From Tepidimonas alkaliphilus (GTDB taxonomy: Bacteria > Pseudomonadota > Gammaproteobacteria > Burkholderiales > Burkholderiaceae_C), in contig NZ_VJNB01000004.1 in the NCBI RefSeq assembly GCF_007556595.1, positions 124,001-188,000 on the forward strand: a stretch of 64,000 bases of DNA, given 5' to 3'. A program made the position numbers and the translations under genes. Position 1 is the stretch's first letter, and each line of letters starts with the position of its first letter. This document shows positions 41,786 to 51,257 of this stretch, piece after piece. Below the pieces are notes generated by a model. It was not told where the DNA came from, searched no databases, and was given only the letters and a program-made list of their open reading frames with translations.

Positions 41786-44155
41786 TTACTGTCGAAACAA
41801 ATCCAAGATGCTGCGCCGTTCCTCCGCCTCGCCACCTGCGGCGGGTGCGGCGCCCGCCGCAGCGTCGTCAAAGCCCAGACGGCGCACGTAGCTGCCGTTG
41901 GCGTATTCCTCGTAAACCCAGTCCCCCCCCACCAGGGCTACGCCGGCAGGGGGCTGGATTTCCTGCACGGGCTCTTGCCGCAGCGCCTGCGCCATGAAGT
42001 CGATCCAGATCGGCAAGGCCAGCGCCCCGCCAGTGGCGCGCCGCCCGAGGTTGCGCGGCTTGTCGTAGCCGAGCCAGGTGGCCGCCGACAGCGTGGGGTG
42101 AAAGCCAACGAACCAGGCATCCTGCGCATCGTTGGTGGTGCCGGTTTTGCCGTAGAGGTCGGGGCGCTTGAGCGTTGCCTGCGCGCGCGCGGCGGTGCCG
42201 CTGCGGGTGATTTCGTTGAGCAGCTGGCTCATGATGAAGGCGTTGCGCTCAGGCAGCGTGCGGTTGGCTTCGCTGGGGCTTTGGGGCGGCACCTCCAGCA
42301 GCACGCGGTCGCGCGGGTCGGTGATGCGGGTGATCAGCACCGGGGGCAGGTAGTGCCCGCCGTTGGCGAACACCGCGTAGGCGGCTGCCATCTCCAGCGG
42401 CGTGACGGCGCCGGCCCCCAGCGCCATCGTCAGATAGGGCGGATGCTTGGCCGGATCCAGCCCGAAGCGCGTGATCCATTGCTGCGCCGTTTGCGGCCCC
42501 ACCGCGCGCAGCACCTGGATCGAGACCATGTTCTTCGATTTGGCCAGCGCGGTGCGCACCGTCATCGGGCCGTCGTATTGCCCATCGTAGTTTTTGGGCT
42601 CCCACGGCTTGCCGCCGGTCACGCTGGCCGGGAAAAACAGCGGCGCGTCGTTGACCACGGTGGCCGGCATGATGCCGCGCTCCAGTGCGGCGGAATAGAT
42701 GAAAGGCTTGAAGCTGGAGCCGGGCTGGCGTTGCGACTGCGTGACACGGTTGAACTTGTTGCGGTCGAAGTCAAAGCCCCCCACCAGGGCGCGGATGCCG
42801 CCGTCGCGCGGATCCACCGCCACGAAGGCGGCCTCCACCTCCGGGGTTTGCGTCAGTGCCCAGCCCTGCGGGGTTTGCACGATGCGCACCACCGCGCCGG
42901 GGCGCAGCTTCAGGTGCGGCGGCGCTTTTGGGTCGAGGCCGGAGCGCACTGGATCCAGCCCCGTCCCGGTGATCGTCAGCGTGCTGTCGTCACCGCGGGT
43001 GACCACCACCTTGGTAGGGCTGGCTTCCAGCACCACGGCGGTCAGCAGCGTGTCGTTGTCGGGCAGCGCGGCCATCACCTCATCGATTGCGGCCTCGCGC
43101 GCGGCGGGGTCGGCGGGCAAATCGATGAAGCGCTCCGGGCCACGGTAGAACTGGCGCCGCTCGAACTCCAGCACGCCATTTCGCACCGCGCGCCAAGCGG
43201 CGCGCTGCAGCGCCGGATCGACCGTGGTGTAAACCTTCAGCCCCGCCGTGTAGGCGTCTTCGCCGTAGCGCTGCACGATGGTTTGACGCACCATCTCAGC
43301 GATGTATTCGGCGTGCAGCTCGTCTTCGGGCGCACCGCGGCGCAGCCGCAGCGGCTCGGCGCGCGCGGCGCGAGCTTCGGCTTCGGTGATGAAGCCGTTT
43401 TCCAGCATACGGTCGATGATGTAGAGCTGCCGCGCCCGCGCGCGCTTGGGGTTGCGATACGGGTTGTAGGCCGAGGGCGCCTTCGGCAAGCCGGCCAGCA
43501 GCGCCGCCTCGGCGATGGTGAGCTCTTTGAGCGACTTGCCAAAGTAAGCTTGCGCCGCGGCGGCAAAGCCATACGAGCGCTGGCCGAGGAAGATCTGGTT
43601 CATGTAGATCTCGAGAATCTGTTCCTTGGTCAGCAAGTGCTCAAGCTTGAACGTCAGCAGGATCTCGTAGAGCTTGCGCAGGTAGCTCTTTTCGGTGGAC
43701 AGATAGACGTTGCGCGCCACCTGCATGGTGATGGTGGAGGCGCCTTGGCTTTTGGCTTCGCTCAAATTGGCCAGCGCCGCGCGCAGCAGGCCCCGGTAGT
43801 CCACCCCGCCGTGCTCAAAGAAGCGCGCATCTTCAATGGCCAGCACGGCGTTGATCATCACCGGGGGAATATCCTCAAACGGCACCACGATACGGCGCTC
43901 TTCGCCGAACTCGCCCAGCAACGAGCCGTCGCGGGCGTAAATGCGCAGCGGCATCTTGGGCCGGTAGTCGGCCAGTTCGCTGACGTCGGGCAGATTGGGG
44001 TAAGCCAGCGCCAGACCCAGCGCCACCAACAAAGCGCCGGTTAATGCCAGCGCGGCCAGCGTGCCGAACAAGGCGGCCAACCAGCGCAGCCCCGAGCGCC
44101 GACGGGCCTGATGGGCCGGCGCAGGCGCCGGCGGCGAAGACGAAGGGGTGCCCAT
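41786..44155 (-). CDS. mrcA: Penicillin-binding protein 1A
   Basis: 789 aa (also called ponA). Cytoplasmic Pro/Ala tail, one membrane helix, then a GT51 transglycosylase domain with AIEDARFFEHGG (catalytic Glu) and GASTITMQVARNVYL. An OB-like middle follows, then a transpeptidase domain with SSFKPF (catalytic Ser) and KTGTT. It polymerises and cross-links peptidoglycan in the periplasm. It is divergent from pilM, as in most betaproteobacteria and gammaproteobacteria. TATAAT on the minus strand (44176-44171) lies 15 nt ahead of the ATG but lacks a good -35. Confidence 0.95.
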   Translation of the reverse strand: MGTPSSSPPAPAPAHQARRRSGLRWLAALFGTLAALALTGALLVALGLALAYPNLPDVSELADYRPKMPLRIYARDGSLLGEFGEERRIVVPFEDIPPVMINAVLAIEDARFFEHGGVDYRGLLRAALANLSEAKSQGASTITMQVARNVYLSTEKSYLRKLYEILLTFKLEHLLTKEQILEIYMNQIFLGQRSYGFAAAAQAYFGKSLKELTIAEAALLAGLPKAPSAYNPYRNPKRARARQLYIIDRMLENGFITEAEARAARAEPLRLRRGAPEDELHAEYIAEMVRQTIVQRYGEDAYTAGLKVYTTVDPALQRAAWRAVRNGVLEFERRQFYRGPERFIDLPADPAAREAAIDEVMAALPDNDTLLTAVVLEASPTKVVVTRGDDSTLTITGTGLDPVRSGLDPKAPPHLKLRPGAVVRIVQTPQGWALTQTPEVEAAFVAVDPRDGGIRALVGGFDFDRNKFNRVTQSQRQPGSSFKPFIYSAALERGIMPATVVNDAPLFFPASVTGGKPWEPKNYDGQYDGPMTVRTALAKSKNMVSIQVLRAVGPQTAQQWITRFGLDPAKHPPYLTMALGAGAVTPLEMAAAYAVFANGGHYLPPVLITRITDPRDRVLLEVPPQSPSEANRTLPERNAFIMSQLLNEITRSGTAARAQATLKRPDLYGKTGTTNDAQDAWFVGFHPTLSAATWLGYDKPRNLGRRATGGALALPIWIDFMAQALRQEPVQEIQPPAGVALVGGDWVYEEYANGSYVRRLGFDDAAAGAAPAAGGEAEERRSILDLFRQ

Positions 44156-44340
44156 GGACGTTGGCCTGCAATTATAGGGACGGCCTTATGGGGGGGCTGG
44201 TTGGCGTTGGATGGGCTGCCGCTGTGGGGCGAAGGCAACGCTTGGGGGCGCGCGCGTGACGGCAGCCGCTCATTAATGCTAGGATTGAAAGCTATCGCGC
44301 TGCTGGCGCCTCTGACAAAAAACGCCCCTCACGGGAGGCC

Positions 44341-45426
44341 ATGGGTTTGATCGATTTGGGATCGTGGTTTCGTCGTGGCCCCGAGCCGCTGCTCGGCATC
44401 GACATCAGCGCCTCCGCCGCCAAGCTGGTGGAGCTGGAGCGCACGCGCGACGGTGCGTTGCGGCTGCTGCATTGCGCGTTGGAGCCACTGGAGCGCGGCT
44501 GGATCAATGAGGGCAACATCGAAAAATTCGACGAAGTGGCCGACGCCCTGCGTCGGCTGGTGCGCAAGGCTGGCGCCCGGACCAAGCGCGCGGCGCTGGC
44601 GCTGCCGGGGTCGTCGGTGATCACGCGCAAGGTTCACGTGCCCGCCGAGCTGGATGACGACCAGCTTGAGGTGCAGGTGGAAGCGGAGGCCGCGCAGCTG
44701 ATTCCGTTTCCGCTGTCGGAGGTGGCGCTCGATTTTTGCGTGCTTGGGCCGTCGGCCAACGCGCCGGGTTACCAAGAAGTGCTGGTGGCCGCTGCCCGCA
44801 AAGAGCGAGTTAGCGATCGGCAAGGCTTGGCCGAGGCGGCTGGCCTGCAGCCGGTGATTCTGGATGCGGAGCCTTACGCCGCGCGGCTGGCGGCGCGCCG
44901 CGCCATCGAACGGCTGCCGGGCGGGGGGCGCAACCTCGTCGTGGCGCTGTTTGAGATCGGTGCGCAGAGCACCTCGCTGCAGGTGGTGCGCAACGACGAC
45001 ATGATCTACGAGCGCGACCAGGCCATCGGCGGCGAGGCGCTGACCCAGCGCATCGAGCGCCACTACCACCTGTCGCGCGAAGAAGCGGAGCTGCGCAAAA
45101 AGCAAGGCGGCGCCGGGCTGGCGGACTACGCGCAGGCGGTGCTGCAACCGTTTTTGGACAACCTGGGTCAAGAGCTGGGTCGGGCGCTGCAGTTTTTCTT
45201 CACCAGCACCCCCTACAACAAGGTTGATCACATTTTGCTGGCTGGCGGCTCGGCGGCGCTGCAAGGGTTGGCCCCAGCGGTGACGCAGCACACGGGCTTT
45301 ACGGCTTCGGTGCTCAACCCGTTTGAGGGCATGGCGGTGGCGCCGTCCATTCCGGCGGCGCGCCTGGCCACCGAGGCCACCTCGTATCTGGTGGCTACCG
45401 GCCTGGCGCTGCGGAGGTTTGGGTGA
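44341..45426 (+). CDS. pilM: Type IV pilus assembly protein PilM
   Basis: 361 aa, actin-like fold. Opens GLIDLGSWF...LLGIDISASAAKLVEL, with ALALPGSSVITRKV, VALFEIGAQSTSLQVV and HILLAGGSAALQGL as nucleotide-binding blocks. It recruits PilN at the inner face of the membrane. ATG with GGGAGG just upstream. First gene of pilMNOPQ. Confidence 0.96.
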   Translation: MGLIDLGSWFRRGPEPLLGIDISASAAKLVELERTRDGALRLLHCALEPLERGWINEGNIEKFDEVADALRRLVRKAGARTKRAALALPGSSVITRKVHVPAELDDDQLEVQVEAEAAQLIPFPLSEVALDFCVLGPSANAPGYQEVLVAAARKERVSDRQGLAEAAGLQPVILDAEPYAARLAARRAIERLPGGGRNLVVALFEIGAQSTSLQVVRNDDMIYERDQAIGGEALTQRIERHYHLSREEAELRKKQGGAGLADYAQAVLQPFLDNLGQELGRALQFFFTSTPYNKVDHILLAGGSAALQGLAPAVTQHTGFTASVLNPFEGMAVAPSIPAARLATEATSYLVATGLALRRFG

Positions 45427-46034
45427 TGGTGGCGATCAACTTGCTGCCGCATCGGCAGTGGGAACGCAAGCGGCGGCGCGAGGCGTTTTATCGCCAGCTC
45501 GGTCTGGCGGTGGCGCTGAGCCTGGCGGTGGCCGGGCTGATTTACTTTACCTACCAGACCCGTCTGGAGGCTCAGGAAGCGCGCAATCGGGTGTTGCAAG
45601 ACGAAATCGCTCAGCTGGATGCCCAAATCCGCGAAATCGCCACGCTGCAGGAGGAGTTGGGCGCGCTCAAGGCGCGACAAAACGCCGTCGAGAGCTTACA
45701 AGCGGATCGCAACCTGCCGGTGCACTTGCTCAACGAGCTGGTGCGGCAGTTGCCCGACGGCGTGGCACTGCGCTCGATCAAGCAAGAGGGGGCCGCCATC
45801 ACGATCGCCGGCGTGGCGCAATCGCAGGAACGGGTGTCGGAGCTGTTGCGCAACTTGGGCAACGCCAGCCCCTGGCTGCAACAGCCCCAGTTGATCGAAA
45901 TCGTCGGGGCCACCATGAACCTCAATCCGGGTGGCCAGCGGCGGGTGTTCAACTTTTCGCTGCGGGTCACCCAATCGAAGGGGACGGCGTCCAACGCTTC
46001 GACGACGTCCGGGCCCGCCGCGGGTCCCACCTGA
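45426..46034 (+). CDS. pilN: Type IV pilus assembly protein PilN
   Basis: 202 aa from ATG 45426 (GTG at 45423 is equally placed); GGAGG lies 8 nt upstream in the pilM end. The N-terminal tail INLLPHRQWERKRRREAF is the PilM-binding motif, followed by one helix, a coiled coil and the periplasmic PilN domain. It forms the alignment complex with PilM, PilO and PilP. Confidence 0.95.
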   Translation: MVAINLLPHRQWERKRRREAFYRQLGLAVALSLAVAGLIYFTYQTRLEAQEARNRVLQDEIAQLDAQIREIATLQEELGALKARQNAVESLQADRNLPVHLLNELVRQLPDGVALRSIKQEGAAITIAGVAQSQERVSELLRNLGNASPWLQQPQLIEIVGATMNLNPGGQRRVFNFSLRVTQSKGTASNASTTSGPAAGPT

Positions 46035-46065
46035 TCGAAGTCGCAGGGTAGGGAGGGATTGAATC

Positions 46066-46761
46066 GTGGCCATTCTTCGTGGCAAGACGGCGGCGCGGCG
46101 CTCCAGCATCGACTGGGCTGCCGTGCAGCAGCAACTGCAGCGTCAGTTCACCCGCCTGGATCCCAACGACCCGTCGCGGTGGCCCGCGCTGCCGCGCGCG
46201 TTGTTGTTGATCGGCGTGGCGCTAGCCCTGTTGGCTGCGCTGTGGTATCTGTGGCTGTCCGACCAAGAAGTGCAGTTGGACAACGCCCGCCAGCGCGAAA
46301 GCGAGCTGCGGACCCAATTCACGCAAAAGGCGGCCCAAGCCGCGGCGTTGGACACGCTCAAGCAGCAGTTGGAGCAAGTGCGCCAGTTTGTGGCGCAGCT
46401 GGAAAAGCAGTTGCCCAGCCGAGCGGAGATGGACGCGCTGCTGTCCGACATCAACCAGGCCGGGGTCGGTCGCGGCCTGCAGTTTGAGCTGTTCCGTCCC
46501 GGACAAGAGCAGGTGCGCGACCACTACGCCGAGCTGCCGATCACGGTGCGCGTGACGGGTTCGTATGAAGAGATTGGGCAATTCGTCTCCGACGTGGCGC
46601 ATCTGTCGCGCATCGTGACGTTGACCAATTTGTCGATCGCGCCAACGCCCAACCGGGCCGATCAACTGACGATGGAGGCCACCGCCCGCACCTTCCGCTA
46701 CCTCGATCCGGAAGAAATTGAAGGCCGCAAAAGCAATCCAGCCAAAGGAGGGGCGTCATGA
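46066..46761 (+). CDS. pilO: Type IV pilus assembly protein PilO
   Basis: 231 aa, GTG start with GGGAGGGATT upstream. One membrane helix (LLLIGVALALLAALWYLWL), coiled coil, then a ferredoxin-like domain (INQAGVGRGLQFELFRPG, LPITVRVTGSYEEIGQFVSDVA, LSRIVTLTNLSI). It dimerises with PilN. The C-terminal four bases overlap pilP. Confidence 0.95.
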   Translation: MAILRGKTAARRSSIDWAAVQQQLQRQFTRLDPNDPSRWPALPRALLLIGVALALLAALWYLWLSDQEVQLDNARQRESELRTQFTQKAAQAAALDTLKQQLEQVRQFVAQLEKQLPSRAEMDALLSDINQAGVGRGLQFELFRPGQEQVRDHYAELPITVRVTGSYEEIGQFVSDVAHLSRIVTLTNLSIAPTPNRADQLTMEATARTFRYLDPEEIEGRKSNPAKGGAS

Positions 46762-47309
46762 GCGCCATGCGGCGGCGGCAGGCGGCGGGCATGCTCGGCG
46801 CTGCCCTGATTGGCTTGACGGGCTGCGCGCCGCAGCAAGACGACCTGCACGCCTGGATGCAAGAGCAGCGCGCGCGCGCCTCCATGACGGTGGAGCCGCT
46901 GAAGCCTCCGACCGTCTTTCAGCCAGAAACCTTCCAGGGCATTCAAGGGGTGTCGCCGTTTAGCGATGAAAAGCTGGTGCGCGCGCTGCGCAGCGACAGC
47001 GCCACCGCCGTGGCGTCGCGCCTGCTGCAGGCGGAGCAGCAGCGTTCGCGCGAGCCGCTGGAGGAGTTTCCGTTGGATGCCTTCACGATGGTGGGCACCT
47101 TGGAGCGCGCGGGCCGCCGCGTGGCGTTGGTGCGCGTCAATGGCGTGCTGCACCAGGTTCGAGTGGGGCAATACCTAGGGCAGAATTTTGGCCGGATCAC
47201 GGCCATCAGCGAATCTCAAATCACGTTGCGCGAAATTGTGCAAGATGCCTCCGGGGAGTGGATCGAGCGCAACGCGACCTTGCAGTTGGTGGAAGGAAAC
47301 AACCAATGA
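46758..47309 (+). CDS. pilP: Type IV pilus assembly lipoprotein PilP
   Basis: 183 aa. Lipobox LIGLTGC, a flexible N-terminal segment, then the HR-like beta domain (LDAFTMVGTLERAGRRVALVR, VGQYLGQNFGRITAI, LREIVQDASGEWIERNATLQL). It links PilNO to the secretin PilQ. It overlaps pilO and pilQ by 4 nt each. Confidence 0.95.
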   Translation: MSAMRRRQAAGMLGAALIGLTGCAPQQDDLHAWMQEQRARASMTVEPLKPPTVFQPETFQGIQGVSPFSDEKLVRALRSDSATAVASRLLQAEQQRSREPLEEFPLDAFTMVGTLERAGRRVALVRVNGVLHQVRVGQYLGQNFGRITAISESQITLREIVQDASGEWIERNATLQLVEGNNQ

Positions 47310-49489
47310 ACCAACCGATGGCCAGGGTTTGCCCGATGCGGGCGCGCCTCGCGCTGAACCGTTGGCGCGCCGCCGCGTGCGTGTGGGTTTGCTTGTGGGG
47401 CGTCGTGGGCTTGGCGCACGCGGTCACGCCCTCTGCGGTGCGGGCGGTTCGGTTTACCCAAGCAAACGGCGAGGAGCAGGTGCGCCTTGAGCTGTCGGCG
47501 CCGTTGCCGCAGCGCCCGGTGGTTTTCGCCTTGCAGGATCCGCCGCGCATCGTGGTCGATTTGCCCGGCGTGCGCAATCAAGCCGAGCAATCCAGCTTTG
47601 ACATCCGCCAAGGCAGCGTTCGCTCGGTGGGGTTGGTCGAGGCGGAGGGCCGCACGCGCGTGGTGCTGCAGTTGACGCGTCCCGTGCCGCATGAAGTGCG
47701 CCCGCAGGGCGCGCAGTTGGTGGTGGCGCTGCAGCCAGCGGCCTTGGCCTCCGTCGATTCGGCGCCAGCGTCGGCTGCGCCGCTGTGGGCTGCTGCAGCT
47801 GAAGCTCCTGCGGCATCCACCGCGCTGGTCGATATCGATTTTCGCCGCGGCGACGAAGCGGCGGGCCAGGTGATCGTGCAGTTGGGCAGCGCCCAGCAGG
47901 CCGTGGACATCCGACCGCAAGGCCGCAGCGTGGTGGTGGAGTTCATCGGCGCCAGCTTGCCGCCGGGTTTGCGTCGTCGGCTGGACGTCAGCGACTTTGG
48001 CACGCCGGTCAGGATGGTGACGGCCACTTCCTCCGGCGATCGGGTGCGCCTGGTGGTGGAAAACGCCGGCGACTGGGAGCACAGCGCCTACCAAAGCGAC
48101 ACCAAGTTCGTGCTGGAAGTGCGGCCCCTCAAGCCCGATCCCAACAAGCTGGTGCAAGGGCCCAAATACAGCGGCGAAAAGCTTTCGCTGAATTTCCAAA
48201 ACATCGACGTGCGCGCGCTTCTGCAGGTGATTGCCGATTTCACCGGCTTTAACGTCATCACCTCCGACAGCGTGCAGGGCAGCCTCACGCTGCGCCTCAA
48301 AGACGTGCCGTGGGATCAGGCGCTAGACATCATCCTGGAAGCCAAGCAACTCGGCATGACGCGCACCGGCAACGTCATTCGCGTGGCGCCGAAAAAGGAG
48401 CTGGATGACGAGGCGCTGGCGCGGCGCGAAATCGGCAAGAAGCTGGAGGAGCTGGAGCCGTTGCGCACCGAAGTGTTCCGGCTCAATTTTGGCAAAGCCA
48501 AGGAAGTGGCCGACGTGCTCAACCAGCGCACCGTCAACGCTGACAAAGGCGCCGGCAACCGCTTTTTGTCGGAGCGCGGCTCGGCGGTGGCCGACGAGCG
48601 CACCAACCAGGTGTTTGTCACCGATGTGGCGGCGCGGCTGGAGGCGGTGCGCGAATACATCCGTCGCGTCGATGCGCCCAAGCGCCAAGTCATGATCCAA
48701 GCGCGCATTGTGGAAGCCAACGAGGGGTTTAGCCAATCCTTGGGCGTGCGCTTGGGCGGTGCGGATTTGCGCGGCGTGCGCGGGGGCGATCCCGGCTATT
48801 CGATCGGGGGCGGCGCGCGGGTGGCATTGGGGGGGTCTTACAATGCCATTGGCGGCACCACAGGGCAAACCGACCCGCTTAACTTTGCAGACACCACGAT
48901 GGTCAATCTGCCCGCCAAGGGAGACAATGTGCCGCGCTTTGCGTTGGCGTTGTTCAGCCCGGCGGCGAACCGTTTTTTGAATCTGGAGCTGTCGGCGCTG
49001 GAAAGCGACAACAATGGTCGGGTGATTTCAAGCCCTCGGGTGGTGACGGGCGATTTGGGCAAGGCGTTCATCAAGCAAGGTCAAAAAGTGCCTTTTGAGC
49101 GTCTGGTTACCAGTCCCCAAGGCACGCAAACGGTGGTCGAGTTCATCGATGCCGTGCTGTCGCTGGAAGTCACGCCGCAAATTACCCCGTCGGGGCAGGT
49201 GCTGTTGCAGATCAAAGCGACCAAAAATCAGCTCGACGGGTTTCGCGGCAACAACCCGATCGTCGGTGTCAAAGAAGCGGAGACCGAGGTGATGGTGGAA
49301 AACGGTGGCACCGTGATGCTGGGGGGGATTTTTGAAGCCTCCGAACTGAATTCGGTGGATAAGGTGCCTGTTTTGGGCGATGTGCCCGTGTTGGGTCACC
49401 TGTTCAAGCGGCGCAGCAGCGACGTGGTCAAGCGGGAGCTGCTGATTTTTGTTACGCCCACGATCCTCGCGGATAACGCGAGCCTGTGA
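47306..49489 (+). CDS. pilQ: Type IV pilus secretin PilQ
   Basis: 727 aa from the ATG overlapping pilP. Signal peptide, two AMIN domains (about residues 35-130 and 170-275) for peptidoglycan binding, the secretin/TonB short domain (YSGEKLSLNFQNIDVRALLQVIADFTG), N1 and the secretin barrel ending VPVLGDVPVLGHLFKRR and KRELLIFVTPTIL. It is the outer-membrane pore for pili. It is separate from the T2SS secretin gspD in this window. Confidence 0.96.
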   Translation: MNQPMARVCPMRARLALNRWRAAACVWVCLWGVVGLAHAVTPSAVRAVRFTQANGEEQVRLELSAPLPQRPVVFALQDPPRIVVDLPGVRNQAEQSSFDIRQGSVRSVGLVEAEGRTRVVLQLTRPVPHEVRPQGAQLVVALQPAALASVDSAPASAAPLWAAAAEAPAASTALVDIDFRRGDEAAGQVIVQLGSAQQAVDIRPQGRSVVVEFIGASLPPGLRRRLDVSDFGTPVRMVTATSSGDRVRLVVENAGDWEHSAYQSDTKFVLEVRPLKPDPNKLVQGPKYSGEKLSLNFQNIDVRALLQVIADFTGFNVITSDSVQGSLTLRLKDVPWDQALDIILEAKQLGMTRTGNVIRVAPKKELDDEALARREIGKKLEELEPLRTEVFRLNFGKAKEVADVLNQRTVNADKGAGNRFLSERGSAVADERTNQVFVTDVAARLEAVREYIRRVDAPKRQVMIQARIVEANEGFSQSLGVRLGGADLRGVRGGDPGYSIGGGARVALGGSYNAIGGTTGQTDPLNFADTTMVNLPAKGDNVPRFALALFSPAANRFLNLELSALESDNNGRVISSPRVVTGDLGKAFIKQGQKVPFERLVTSPQGTQTVVEFIDAVLSLEVTPQITPSGQVLLQIKATKNQLDGFRGNNPIVGVKEAETEVMVENGGTVMLGGIFEASELNSVDKVPVLGDVPVLGHLFKRRSSDVVKRELLIFVTPTILADNASL

Positions 49490-49524
49490 GCGGACGGTGG
49501 GATTGCACGGGATCAAGGGTTGAG

Positions 49525-50706
49525 ATGATGGGACACTCACTTTGGAAAAGGCTGGCAGGGCTGGCGATGGTCGGCTGGGCGTTGGTGTCGTGTGGCGGCG
49601 GGGGCGGCTCGCCGGGCTACAACCCCAACACCAAAGAGTTGTCGATCGGTGGGGTGGCGTCGGTCACGGTGTTGCCTGGCGAATCGAAAGCGCTGCCGGT
49701 CAGCGGCGGCGTGCCGCCCTACCGTGCCGTCAGCGCCGAGTCCGCGGTCGCGGTGGCGGCCATGGACGGCTCGTCCTTGATCATTGGAGGCGTGGCGCCG
49801 GGGGCTGAGACCAGCGTGACCGTCACCGACCGCGCGGGAACCAGCCGTTCCTTAAGCGTCAAGGTGGGCTCGAGCGTGCCGCTGTTCACCACCGCGCCGG
49901 CCAAGCTGCAGCTGGGGGTGGGTCCGGCGGAAGCGCGCACCTTTCGCGTCAGTGGGGGCGTCAAGCCCTACACCATCACCGGCGACGCGCCGTTGGTGGC
50001 CACCGTGGTGCAACTGGACGCCGAGCAGTGGCGCATCCAGGGCGTGGCCATCGGTGAGATGACGGTGCGGATTCGCGACGCCGCTGGCAAGGAGCTGGAA
50101 GTGGCGGTGACGGTGGGGTCGCCGGAATTGCGCGTTTCCTCAGACAACCTCACACTGCCCCTTGGCATACCGGCCAGGGTTGTGGTCACCGGGGGGCAAA
50201 AACCGTACTCGGTTGCTGGCGGCATTCCGTCTGCCATTCAGGTCAGCCGCGTGGCTGGAACCGACGGCGAGTTTGAGATTGTGGGCTTGCTTGTCACGGG
50301 TGATGTGGATGTGGTGTTTGCCGATGCGACGGGCAAGTTTGTTAAAACCAAAGTGACGATCAACGACGCCAGCACGCAAATCCGGGTGTCGCCGTCCAGC
50401 GTCCGCTTGGGCGAGCGCTCTGGTTCCTCGCTGCGCTTCACCGTAGCCACGGCAGCCCGCGGTTCGCTGACGGTGCTGAGCAGCTTTCCCGGATTGGTTT
50501 CGATTTCAGAGGTGACGCCACCCGAATTCAATGCGGATGGTTCGGTTCGAACCTATGGTTCGTTTGTGGCCACGGTGTCCGGCAATGTGTGCGTGACGGG
50601 TGACACGCCGGTGACGCTGACGGTGATCGACGCCAATGGATCGGTGGGTACCGCCACAGTAACGGTGGTTGATACCGATCCGAGCTGTCCCACGCCTGCT
50701 CCGTGA
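49525..50706 (+). CDS. Lipoprotein with Ig-like repeats, between pilQ and aroK
   Basis: 393 aa. Lipobox ALVSC (Cys23) followed by a Gly-rich spacer (CGGGGGSPGYNPN). The mature protein is a string of beta-sandwich repeats, each opening with a Gly-Gly-x-x-Pro-Tyr turn: GGVPPYRAVS, GGVKPYTITG and GGQKPYSVAG, spaced by about 75-90 residues, plus a last divergent unit ending in two Cys (NVCVTGD and DPSCPTP). This suggests an outer-membrane adhesin or scaffold. It is in the pilMNOPQ operon direction (35 nt after pilQ) and its stop overlaps aroK, so it is probably cotranscribed. No named family; a pilus-linked role is inference. Confidence 0.8.
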   Translation: MMGHSLWKRLAGLAMVGWALVSCGGGGGSPGYNPNTKELSIGGVASVTVLPGESKALPVSGGVPPYRAVSAESAVAVAAMDGSSLIIGGVAPGAETSVTVTDRAGTSRSLSVKVGSSVPLFTTAPAKLQLGVGPAEARTFRVSGGVKPYTITGDAPLVATVVQLDAEQWRIQGVAIGEMTVRIRDAAGKELEVAVTVGSPELRVSSDNLTLPLGIPARVVVTGGQKPYSVAGGIPSAIQVSRVAGTDGEFEIVGLLVTGDVDVVFADATGKFVKTKVTINDASTQIRVSPSSVRLGERSGSSLRFTVATAARGSLTVLSSFPGLVSISEVTPPEFNADGSVRTYGSFVATVSGNVCVTGDTPVTLTVIDANGSVGTATVTVVDTDPSCPTPAP

Positions 50707-51248
50707 TGACCGCGCGGGTGGTGCTGATCGGCCTGCCCGGCGCCGGCAAGACCACGGTCGGCCGGCAGCTGGCGCGGCGGCTGCAGCTGCCGTTTGTCGA
50801 TTCCGATGCGGTGATCGAGGAGCGGCTCGGCTGTAGCATCCGCGAGTTCTTCGAGCGGGAGGGCGAGGAGCCGTTTCGTGACCTCGAGGAGGCGGTGCTG
50901 GAGGAGCTCACGCGCGGCGAGCCTTGTGTGCTGTCCACCGGCGGGGGGGCGGTGCTGCGTGCGGCCAACCGCCAGCGGCTGCGCGCGCGCGGGCGGGTGT
51001 TCTACCTGCGCTCCACGCCGGAGGAGCTGATGCGCCGGCTGCGCCATGACCGCACGCGCCCGCTGCTGCAGGTGACCGATCCGCTGCAGCGCCTGCGCGA
51101 GCTGCATGCCGTGCGCGACCCGCTGTATCGCGAGACGGCCCATCACGTGATCGACACCGGCCGCCCTTCGGTGACGCTGCTGGTGCACACGATCCTGATG
51201 CAGCTGGAGCTGGGCGCCCCCGCCGAGGGTGAAGCGCCCTCCCGCTAA
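50706..51248 (+). CDS. aroK: Shikimate kinase
   Basis: 180 aa. P-loop GLPGAGKTTVG, the DSDAVIEE acidic motif, STGGGAVLRAANR and the lid Arg in RTRPLLQ. It phosphorylates shikimate in aromatic amino acid synthesis. The ATG shares a base with the upstream stop (TGATG); a GTG at 50703 is also possible. aroB follows after 9 nt, the classic pilQ-aroK-aroB order apart from the inserted lipoprotein gene. Confidence 0.96.
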   Translation: MTARVVLIGLPGAGKTTVGRQLARRLQLPFVDSDAVIEERLGCSIREFFEREGEEPFRDLEEAVLEELTRGEPCVLSTGGGAVLRAANRQRLRARGRVFYLRSTPEELMRRLRHDRTRPLLQVTDPLQRLRELHAVRDPLYRETAHHVIDTGRPSVTLLVHTILMQLELGAPAEGEAPSR

Positions 51249-51257
51249 ACTCGCGGC

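Noticed and set aside
41294-44044. A 916-codon plus-strand frame opposite mrcA
   Set aside because: Antisense shadow of penicillin-binding protein 1A, whose motifs are complete on the minus strand.
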